DNA of 6,366 nucleotides from CAYFUL01 sp964346375 (GTDB taxonomy: Bacteria; Bacillota; Clostridia; Tissierellales; Peptoniphilaceae): positions 1-6,366 of the forward strand of contig CAYFUL010000072.1 of the NCBI GenBank assembly GCA_964346375.1, written 5' to 3'. Below, piece by piece: positions 1 through 5,800 of this stretch (within the stretch, counting starts at the first letter, position 1; each line of letters begins with the position of its first letter). The position numbers and the translations under genes are program-made. Below the pieces are notes generated by a model. That model ran no database searches. It was given only the letters and a program-made list of their open reading frames with translations, and was not told the origin of the DNA.

Positions 1-119
1 TTACATACCTTGTAGAGCTTCTTATCTGGTGTATTATACACTTTTGAATTTCTGCTTACTTTTTAGTTTTCCCTCCAGAATTCTCTAACTGTGGAGATCC
101 TGCAAATTAACTTTTATTA
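1..119. other. Non-coding flank downstream of the LysR gene
   Basis: I see no supportable gene here; all reading frames are short or lack a start with a ribosome binding site. A 5-bp inverted repeat (CTCCA at 73-77, TGGAG at 92-96) lies just beyond the stop of the minus-strand regulator. It has no T-tract, so I do not call it a terminator. The stretch may be the edge of a neighbouring intergenic region. Confidence 0.5.
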
Positions 120-1071
120 TTATCTTTCAATTGCATTGAAACCATTATCCAAAATGTTATTTGCACATTCACAAAAATTGTCTATCATAGAACCTTTTAT
201 AGAACAACCTTTTTTACCTTTCAAATATGCAATATTTACCGGCATACTTTCAATTCCATCATATGAAAAATATGCTAATGGGGTATCAAAGGTTACATTT
301 TTAAGTGCTTTTTCCCCGAAAAAAGTAAACCCATAACTACCAATTACTAAGCTTAATGTACTTGCAACAGTTGTAGTCTGTATAATTGAATGTGGGCTGA
401 AGTTATGAAACTTAAAAACATTGTCAGCGATTGCTCTCATACCTTGACCACTATGAAGCAATATAAAAGTTTCATTTTTTAAATCTGAAAAGTCTATATA
501 GGTAGGATTACTGATACTATTATTTAAAAGATTATATTTTTTTCTAATAAAGGGGTTTTGCGTGTGACTAAAAGTATACGATCACAGGCTATAGTACAAT
601 AATTAATTTCCCTGTTATTAGGAGTTTGAAATGTTAAAAAAAGATCAATTCTTTCATCAATTAAGGCCTCTTCTATAAATTTTGCATCATGCTCTTGAAT
701 ATCCAAACGTATCTTATGATATTGGCTCAAAAAGATGGGTATTATTTGGGGTAGAAAATATGTTCCAAAGTAGTGTATTGCCCCAATTGATAAATAATCG
801 CCTGTTCTACCACTCAACTCAAAGAAATCTTTTTCCATCTTATTACTTAGATCTTCAAATTCTGATATGTAATGCATAAAACGTTCTCCCTCATATGTCA
901 ATTCAAGAGGAATCTTATTTCGGTTAAATAGTTCTACACCAAGTTTTTTTCTAATGATTTAACATAACGACTTAAAGATGGTTGTGATATGAATAATTCT
1001 CTTGAAGTCTTTGTGAAATTTCTGTTCTTTGCAATAGATTTAATATATTGACACATTTTATAATCTATCAT
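120..1071 (-). pseudogene. LysR-family transcriptional regulator with two frameshifts
   Basis: This is a LysR-type DNA-binding regulator in three consecutive frames. Piece 1 (1071 to 943) encodes the N-terminal winged helix-turn-helix, with FTKTSRELFISQPSLSRYVK near residues 19-38, the family signature. Piece 2 (943 to 536) continues LGVELFNR and enters the periplasmic-binding-protein-like effector domain (LSIGAIHYFGTYFLPQIIPI). Piece 3 (536 to 123) is the rest of that domain, ending NAIER. Both junctions are runs of seven A on the coding strand, at 944-950 and 537-543. One extra A, or a -1 shift, at each restores a 317-residue protein, normal for the family. Without a shift, translation stops at 934 after 45 residues, leaving only the helix-turn-helix. 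The start at 1071 matches the usual family N-terminus; an in-frame ATG at 1083 directly follows AAAGGA and is an alternative. The gene lies divergent to the amidohydrolase, as is typical for a LysR activator of its neighbours. It could be a true pseudogene, homopolymer sequencing error, or recoded. Confidence 0.85.
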
Positions 1072-1197
1072 TATTTTAATCATTCCTTTCTCTTCGTTTA
1101 AGTCATAAACTACAGTGTTTTTGTCATCCTTTCGTTATTATTTTGATATACCTATGCAAATTTCCATTCTTTTACTTCATAGAAATAGTCATAATTA

Positions 1198-1226
1198 GTA
1201 GTTATAGTATTTAGTGTTATAACTAC
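1198..1226. promoter_or_regulatory. Candidate LysR operator, perfect 9-bp inverted repeat
   Basis: GTAGTTATA (1198-1206) and TATAACTAC (1218-1226) are exact inverted copies separated by 11 bases, so arm centres lie 20 bp (two helical turns) apart. The dyad centre (1212) is about 67 bp upstream of the start point predicted from the 1244-1272 promoter, close to the -65 region where LysR proteins usually bind. The inner bases are A-N11-T and T-N13-A rather than the textbook T-N11-A, so assignment to the adjacent regulator is an inference from position. Confidence 0.6.
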
Positions 1227-1243
1227 CCATGCTTATTTGGTAT

Positions 1244-1272
1244 TTGAATATTCATTATATTTAGCATATTAT
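1244..1272 (+). promoter_or_regulatory. Sigma-A-like promoter for the amidohydrolase operon
   Basis: TTGAAT (1244-1249) and TATTAT (1267-1272) are separated by exactly 17 bases, giving a predicted start point near 1279. An overlapping TATAAT at 1270-1275 has a 20-base spacer and fits less well. The promoter lies just downstream of the inverted repeat, as expected for activation by a LysR protein. AT-rich sequence yields such matches by chance, so confidence is moderate. Confidence 0.5.
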
Positions 1273-1444
1273 AATATTAAAGATATTGCAATGTCTAAAC
1301 AGAAGAAAAAATAATATATGGGTAAATAGGAGGAATATCAGTTATTCTTATGTTATTAATAAATGACTTAAGACAGAATTTACGTAAAATTTAGTAGTTG
1401 GTCTAGATGTTCAATATAAATATGGTTCTTTGAGGAGGCTAAGA

Positions 1445-2854
1445 ATGGGTTTTGATTTAATATTAAAAAACGGGTTACTTGTAGATCCAGTTAATGATAT
1501 CCATGGAAAAATGGATATAGGAATCAAAGAAGGGAAAATTGGAGAGATAGGTAAAAATCTAACAAATTCTGACAGAATTATAGATGTATCAAACTTAGTT
1601 GTTATGCCCGGAGTTATTGATATGCATGTACACACTGATAATCTACTTGGTGGAGGGCATATTGGGTTTCATATGGTAGCTGAAACGGGAGTAACAACCA
1701 TGATTGATTTTGCCGGCCCTCCTGATGAAATTTATGGAAATATGAAAAACTACAACGCCTATGGTTTAAATGTTGGTGTGCTTGAAACTGTTAGGCCTAA
1801 TGAAGAAAATGGAGACAATCCTTCGTTTCATGATATTGAACAACAATTAGAGAATGCATTGAAGGAAGGGGCTCTTGGTTTTAAACTATTAGGGGGACAT
1901 TTTCCACTTACCCCTGATGCAACTGAACGGGCAATCGATATTGCTAATAGAAACAAAGTTATTATGGCAATTCATTCTGGGACAACTAGATATCGTAGCA
2001 ATATAGAAGGAATGAGGGAATCAATAGAATTAGCTAATGGTAGACCTATCGTTTTAGCCCATATAAATGCTTATTGTCGTGGAAAAGTTCGTCCATATTT
2101 GCATGAATTAGATGAAGCATTTACAATGTTGAGAGAAAATCCAAATATTTTTGCAGAATCCCACCTTGCATCAATGAATGGTACTTATGGTAAATGCCTT
2201 GGGGATACTCCTGTTGATGTGATAACAATAAATTGTTTAGAATCATTTGGTTATAATCCGACTAAAGAAGGAATGATTCAAGGAATAAAAGATGGTGTGA
2301 TTCGTGTGATTATGCCACAACCTTATGAAACTGTTTTAATAGAAAGGGAAGAAGCTTTTGAATATTGGATGTCTAAAGATACGGATACCATGGTCAGCTT
2401 TCCAGCAAATTTGCCAACATCAGCAACAGCATGTGCACTTGAGAAAAATCCTGAAAATGGGGAATTTTTACTTAAGGTAACTTCAACAGATGGAGGTGGA
2501 ATTCCTAGAAACAACCTAATAGGAAGAATCTTGCATCTTTATAATATGGGATATATGAGTTTAGAAGACGTTATTACAAAAGTTAGCATTAATCCCGCAA
2601 AAATATTTGCCCTTAAAAATAAAGGACACCTTAGTGTTGGCGCAGATGCAGATATAACGGTATTGGATCTAGAACGCTCAAAAGCAGTTATGAGTTTTGC
2701 TTTAGGTAGGATGATTATGAATAATGGGACCTTAGTAGGCACTGGAGGAACTATGCTAGTAACAGAATATGGTGTCAAGTGCATGCAGAAAAACAACTTA
2801 AACTATGATGTTGTTGATATATCTGATAGCTATTTATATAAAAGAAACCAATAA
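1445..2854 (+). CDS. Dihydroorotase/hydantoinase-type metal-dependent amidohydrolase
   Basis: This 469-residue cytoplasmic enzyme belongs to the amidohydrolase superfamily, which hydrolyses amide bonds in rings or N-acyl compounds. The N-terminus (residues 3-58, FDLILKNGLLVDPVND onward to MPGVID) is the usual beta-sandwich entry. Candidate metal ligands are all present: His61 and His63 (DMHVH), Lys147 (GALGFKLLGG), likely the carboxylated bridging lysine, His177 (AIHSGT), His206 (LAHINAY) and Asp349 (TSTDGGG). The C-terminus (NPAKIFAL, then GHLSVGADADITVLDL at 394-409) rejoins the sandwich. The start is ATG 1445, six bases after GAGGAGG; an in-frame TTG at 1430 would place that site inside the gene. 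It is the first gene of the cassette, 120 bp ahead of the transporter. Lysine rather than glutamate as bridge points to the dihydroorotase/hydantoinase/D-aminoacylase-like side of the superfamily, but the substrate is unknown. A housekeeping dihydroorotase is unlikely given the neighbours. Confidence 0.9.
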   Translation: MGFDLILKNGLLVDPVNDIHGKMDIGIKEGKIGEIGKNLTNSDRIIDVSNLVVMPGVIDMHVHTDNLLGGGHIGFHMVAETGVTTMIDFAGPPDEIYGNMKNYNAYGLNVGVLETVRPNEENGDNPSFHDIEQQLENALKEGALGFKLLGGHFPLTPDATERAIDIANRNKVIMAIHSGTTRYRSNIEGMRESIELANGRPIVLAHINAYCRGKVRPYLHELDEAFTMLRENPNIFAESHLASMNGTYGKCLGDTPVDVITINCLESFGYNPTKEGMIQGIKDGVIRVIMPQPYETVLIEREEAFEYWMSKDTDTMVSFPANLPTSATACALEKNPENGEFLLKVTSTDGGGIPRNNLIGRILHLYNMGYMSLEDVITKVSINPAKIFALKNKGHLSVGADADITVLDLERSKAVMSFALGRMIMNNGTLVGTGGTMLVTEYGVKCMQKNNLNYDVVDISDSYLYKRNQ

Positions 2855-2974
2855 TTAATATTTGCTATTAGATAATCAATAAAAGGGGGGTGTTTATTAT
2901 TACTTGAATTGAATAAGATTATAAAAAGCATCTTAAGACTGTTAATTCGATTACATTATGAAAGGAGAAACGAT
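2855..2974 (+). other. Spacer between amidohydrolase and transporter with unused G-rich SD
   Basis: The spacer holds AAAAGGGGGG (2881-2890), which looks like a ribosome binding site but has no usable start at the right distance. The GTG at 2890 reads only five codons, and the TTG at 2909, in frame with the transporter, is 18 bases away. A normal AAAGGAG (2961-2967) precedes ATG 2975. I see no terminator, so read-through from the amidohydrolase is plausible. Confidence 0.5.
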
Positions 2975-4279
2975 ATGATATTTAACTTACCACCTATATT
3001 GGGCATACTACCACTGGTAGTGTATATTATTCTTGCATTTAATAAAAAAATTCACGCTATGCTTAATGTAATTATTTGTATTTTAATTGGCATGTTTCTG
3101 ACTCAAACCAACCCACTCACCTTCGGTTCTATTTTACTTGACTCTCTGGGTTCTTTCCTTGGTAGAGTTGGTCTCATCATAATGATGGGCTCTGGTTTAG
3201 GCCTTGTACTTAAGGAATCCGGCATAGCTGAGAACATGGTTTACATCATCGTTCGTAAAATTGGTGTAAACACTATGAAGAAGGCAGTTCTTGCCTCCAT
3301 GCTTAGTTCAATGGTTATGGTTTTGCTTCTCAGCACGCTAACAGGTGGCAATGCGGTTATTGCCCCTATTCTTATCCCACTAGTAGCTTCTGTTGGCATG
3401 ACCCCTAGTACGCTTGCCATTATCATGCAAACAGCTGGTGTAACTGGTCTGTTTATAAGTCCCTTCTCTCCACCTATGGTTACCATTATAGAACTTACAG
3501 GGATGACATATGGACAAGTCCTGCTTCATGCTTCTCTTCCTATCTGCATCCCAATGTGGATTATCTGCTACTGGAACGCGATGCGTGTCAATAAAAGATT
3601 GCATGGAGTTTATGACTATCCGGAAGGGACTGCCCTAGATATAACAGATTACAAGGCTACCCCTGAAGTTAAGAGGGCAACTAATTTGTTTGTTGTTGTA
3701 GTTCTAGCAATTGTTATATATGGTATTATTACTAATGCTGGTATGAACAACGCTATTACTGTTATTATAGGCGGTTTCCTAGCAGCTTCCTTTGGTGCAA
3801 ATTTCACTGTTAAAAAGGCGATTGATACTTTTATGGAGGGCTGCGGACAGTACATCTGGGTATTCATTTTGTTCTTGTTATTTAATCCGTTCCTAAACTT
3901 AATTGCCATGAGTGGTGCTTACGATGCTTTTGTTGAATTGCTGACTCCACTGATTAATTCCACTGGTAAAGTTGGTTTATCCATGTTAACTACCATTATG
4001 GGCGTATATGGCATTCAAGGTGCAGCTGTTGCACAGGCTGTTATGATTGACCAAGTATTCCGTCCACTAGTTGATAATATAGGTCTATCTATGAATGTTT
4101 GGGCTCTGGTTATTCTAGTAGGTTCTCAGATGACATCTTTCGCATACCCTGGTCTTGACATGATTGCTGCTGTTGGAACTGCCCGATCTGATGATATGAA
4201 GACTCATATTAAGCATGGTGTGATTATAACAGGAGCAACCCTATTTATAGTTTTAGTTTTCACAGTGTTGTTTGGATAA
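2975..4279 (+). CDS. Polytopic transporter, ion-transporter/GntP-like permease
   Basis: This 434-residue integral membrane protein has about 12-13 hydrophobic segments (roughly 7-22, 26-42, 63-80, 104-121, 124-141, 146-166, 183-202, 236-255, 258-278, 293-312, 336-356, 375-395, 412-432). A hydrophilic loop at 203-235 separates two halves. Small-residue and proline-rich stretches in each half (TGGNAVIAPILIP at 122-134; YGIQGAAVAQAVMIDQVF at 345-362) resemble the broken helices of secondary carriers of the ion-transporter superfamily (GntP, CitMHS, NhaC/NhaD-like). I cannot settle the family. A role in H+- or Na+-coupled uptake of an organic acid or amide is inferred from the flanking hydrolases. 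The start is ATG 2975 with AAAGGAG eight bases upstream; a TTG at 2909 would add 22 basic residues and lacks a site. Glycine codons are mostly GGT/GGC, unlike the GGA/GGG preference of the asparaginase gene, suggesting separate ancestry. Confidence 0.85.
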   Translation: MIFNLPPILGILPLVVYIILAFNKKIHAMLNVIICILIGMFLTQTNPLTFGSILLDSLGSFLGRVGLIIMMGSGLGLVLKESGIAENMVYIIVRKIGVNTMKKAVLASMLSSMVMVLLLSTLTGGNAVIAPILIPLVASVGMTPSTLAIIMQTAGVTGLFISPFSPPMVTIIELTGMTYGQVLLHASLPICIPMWIICYWNAMRVNKRLHGVYDYPEGTALDITDYKATPEVKRATNLFVVVVLAIVIYGIITNAGMNNAITVIIGGFLAASFGANFTVKKAIDTFMEGCGQYIWVFILFLLFNPFLNLIAMSGAYDAFVELLTPLINSTGKVGLSMLTTIMGVYGIQGAAVAQAVMIDQVFRPLVDNIGLSMNVWALVILVGSQMTSFAYPGLDMIAAVGTARSDDMKTHIKHGVIITGATLFIVLVFTVLFG

Positions 4280-4410
4280 TTTAAGTTGAAACATCAATAA
4301 TTGCCTTATGCTTCTTTCCAGCATAAACAATACCGAGATTTGATATGAAAAGTTAGAAACAAAAAGTGAGTAGTCCTAGTGACTGTATTATTATATAAGG
4401 GGGAGTTAAG

Positions 4411-5370
4411 ATGAAAAAGAAAATTTGTATACTTACACTAGGTGGAACAATTGCCTATAGTCGTAGTGAAGAAGGGGGAGTTATACAAGACTTACAACCC
4501 TTCATAGAAAGTTTAAATGAGGTATCAGAAATTGTAGTAGTAGATACAATACCGTTTATGAAGTCATCCAGTTCCGCACTTCTTATTAATGACATAATCA
4601 GGCTATCAGAAAAGATCAAGTTGTTAATTAAAGAAGGGTATGAAGGATTTGTAGTAATTCAGGGAACTGATACAATAGAAGAGACAGCTTTTATATTACA
4701 GTTATTACTTGATACCGATATACCAATTATTGTTACAGGTGCAATGAGGAATCCGGATATGCGAGGTGCTGATAATGAGAATTGCAGAGGCTTAGGAACT
4801 TTAGTTGTTTTCAATGATGAAATTCATTCAGGATATTTTGTTCGAAAAATACATCCACAAAGTACTGAGGCATTTGGCTCAGAATTTAGTTTACTAGGAT
4901 ATTTAGCTGAGGGCATCCCAAGCATTAGACTTAGACCAATAATGAGAAAGATACCATATATTAATTTAGTTGAATCTGATGTTCCAAATGTTCATCTATA
5001 TTCTGTTCCAATAGGGGATGATGGCAAGTTATTGGACAAGGTTTTAGAGCTGGAATATAAAGGACTTGTTTTAGAGGGATTAGGTGGAGGACATACTCCA
5101 ACTGAATTAGTAAGTTCATTAGAAGAAATTGCAAAACAAATCCCTGTAATTTTATCAACTAGAATAGGTGTAGGCGATGCATTAACTTCAACTTACACAG
5201 GGTATCCTGGTTCAGAAATGTCTTTATTGGAAAAAGGGTTAATAAGTGCAGGATTTCTTGATGGTAGGAGATCGCGAATTCTGTTAACTTTGCTTCTTAT
5301 GTCAGATTGTAGTATCGATGAAATTAAGAACGCTTTTAAAGTATTTTCCAAATATTATAATATAGATTAG
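4411..5370 (+). CDS. Asparaginase-family L-amide hydrolase
   Basis: This 319-residue protein is slightly shorter than typical bacterial asparaginases. The family hydrolyses asparagine, glutamine or related amides to the acid and ammonia. The two active-site signatures are present: LGGTIA (10-15, nucleophile Thr13) and QGTDTIEETAF (84-94, Thr86 and Asp87). Lys146 (FVRKIHPQST) corresponds to the catalytic lysine. GAMRNPDMRGADNE (110-123) is the usual structural loop, and the C-terminal domain carries LEGLGGGHTP (221-230). There is no signal peptide, so it should be cytoplasmic. Odd point: the substrate-pocket motif, typically S-x-D/N-M, reads S-S-A-L at 54-57, so specificity may differ from asparagine. 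ATG 4411 follows AAGGGGGAG at good spacing. It lies 131 bp after the transporter with no clear terminator between, and is probably the last gene of the operon, releasing ammonia from an intermediate made upstream. Confidence 0.92.
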   Translation: MKKKICILTLGGTIAYSRSEEGGVIQDLQPFIESLNEVSEIVVVDTIPFMKSSSSALLINDIIRLSEKIKLLIKEGYEGFVVIQGTDTIEETAFILQLLLDTDIPIIVTGAMRNPDMRGADNENCRGLGTLVVFNDEIHSGYFVRKIHPQSTEAFGSEFSLLGYLAEGIPSIRLRPIMRKIPYINLVESDVPNVHLYSVPIGDDGKLLDKVLELEYKGLVLEGLGGGHTPTELVSSLEEIAKQIPVILSTRIGVGDALTSTYTGYPGSEMSLLEKGLISAGFLDGRRSRILLTLLLMSDCSIDEIKNAFKVFSKYYNID

Positions 5371-5396
5371 ATTAATATATAACTTTAGAAGGATTG

Positions 5397-5447
5397 TTAA
5401 TGAGCTTGTACCTTAGAATAACATAGGTATAGGCTCTTAATTTTAAT
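5397..5447 (+). terminator. Rho-independent terminator closing the cassette
   Basis: GAGCTTGTACCT (5402-5413) pairs with AGGTATAGGCTC (5425-5436) over 12 bp with two G-U pairs and an 11-base loop. TTAA on each side extends the stem past one bulged T. TTTT follows at 5441-5444. It lies 26 bases after the asparaginase stop and should end the operon transcript. Confidence 0.8.
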
Positions 5448-5623
5448 ATGGTTTTAAATGACTTAATTAATATAGACTAAGTTTAAAATACTATCATTGT
5501 TTAGTACTATAATCACTTCAAGAATTTTTATGTATAAAATGATTAAATATTATGTAAGTGTATTTAGTGATTTTTAACACTTTTTAAGACTATATATAGC
5601 AAAATATAATTCTAAAATGATAT
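5448..5623. other. AT-rich non-coding stretch
   Basis: I see no gene here. The stretch is very AT-rich. A weak hairpin-like AGTG/CACT pair followed by T bases sits near 5566-5585 but is too short to call. Part of it may be decayed insertion-sequence flank. Confidence 0.5.
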
Positions 5624-5722
5624 GAGATAATACATTTGTGACATGAAGACATGAAAATAGGAAAGGCCTCTGATATAATGTTGTTTACCACAAACAAACA
5701 AAATCGGAGGGGATCTTTCCTA
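5624..5722 (+). mobile_element. Upstream end of an IS256-type insertion sequence, cut by assembly gap
   Basis: The architecture matches what I recall of the region upstream of IS256-family transposases. A degenerate terminal-repeat-like segment starts at GAGATAATACATTTGTG (5624-5640). Then come AGGAAAGGCC, an extended -10 TGATATAAT, a CAAACAAACAAAA stretch, and GGAGGGG ahead of TTTCCTA, where the gap cuts in. The transposase is expected to start at or just inside the gap. The terminal repeat here is a poor match to the one at 5748-5774 (shared blocks GAGA, ATTTGTG, ATGA), so the left boundary is uncertain and this may be a different or decayed copy. Confidence 0.55.
5658..5722 (+). promoter_or_regulatory. 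IS promoter inside an RBS-masking inverted repeat
   Basis: TAGGAAAG (5658-5665) is the exact inverse of CTTTCCTA (5715-5722), and CCTC (5667-5670) pairs with GAGG (5707-5710). The extended -10 TGATATAAT (5671-5679) lies in the loop. RNA entering from outside would fold and cover the GGAGGGG site (5706-5712). RNA begun at the internal promoter lacks the left arm and leaves it free. Shielding against read-through in this way is known for other insertion sequences. Confidence 0.6.
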
Positions 5723-5732
5723 NNNNNNNNNN
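5723..5732. other. Assembly gap (ten N)
   Basis: Ten N bases sit exactly where a transposase coding region of about 1.2 kb would be expected between the two IS-like ends. This suggests a repeated element that the assembler could not bridge. The true length is unknown. Confidence 0.9.
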
Positions 5733-5774
5733 TTAAGAGGAGGATTACTCATACACAAATTATTTCACAGTCTC
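5733..5774 (+). mobile_element. Terminal end of an IS256-type insertion sequence
   Basis: Read on the minus strand from 5774, the sequence begins GAGACTGTGAAATAATTTG and continues to 5748. From memory this resembles the terminal inverted repeats of IS256-family elements. A TAA at 5734-5736 could be the transposase stop, but the frame is lost in the gap. The element edge at 5774 lies 24 bases from the end of carB. Confidence 0.6.
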
Positions 5775-5800
5775 AGGGAAAATCCCTAGTCTGTTTTTTT
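5775..5800. terminator. Truncated bidirectional terminator of carB
   Basis: On the plus strand this reads AGGGA-AAA-TCCCT (5775-5787), then AGTCTG, then seven T (5794-5800). The arm TCCCTAGTCTG would pair fully with CAGACTAGGGA, but only the AGGGA part of that partner remains before the IS-like end. On the carB side the hairpin now lacks its T-tract. I infer that an insertion sequence interrupted a native hairpin terminator here; the residual 5-bp stem may still act weakly. Confidence 0.5.

Larger units (their letters stand above)
1072..1444. other. Divergent control region between LysR gene and amidohydrolase
   Basis: These 373 bases separate the regulator from the catabolic genes. They contain the inverted repeat at 1198-1226 and the promoter at 1244-1272, then a leader of about 165 bases before the amidohydrolase start. 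In the leader an unattached AGGAGG (1328-1333) precedes a short frame of 14 codons (1350-1394) by 16 bases, too far for ordinary initiation. The 9-mer TTAGTAGTT occurs at 1195-1203, overlapping the left repeat arm, and again at 1391-1399. I found no convincing promoter for the regulator itself. Confidence 0.6.

Noticed and set aside
73..96. CTCCA/TGGAG inverted repeat after the LysR gene
   Set aside because: Only 5 bp with a long loop and no T run; not enough for a terminator.
1379..1388. TTTACGTAAA palindrome in the amidohydrolase leader
   Set aside because: A 10-bp perfect AT-rich palindrome is expected by chance in such sequence and it has no partner site.
2909..2974. TTG start adding 22 basic residues to the transporter
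   Set aside because: No ribosome binding site at a usable distance, while ATG 2975 has AAAGGAG correctly placed.
3241..3909. Several minus-strand open frames of 74-86 codons inside the transporter gene
   Set aside because: They are shadows of the transporter frame, without ribosome binding sites or recognisable domains.
4306..4326. TTATGCT...AGCATAA hairpin (7-bp stem, 7-base loop) between the transporter and asparaginase genes
   Set aside because: The stem is short and AT-rich with no T-tract after it, so it is not a convincing terminator. It might be a weak processing site, but nothing supports that.
5559..5572. GTATTTAGTG 10-mer shared with the spacer of the operator dyad at 1207-1216
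   Set aside because: The dyad arms are not repeated here, so this is most likely a chance match in AT-rich DNA.
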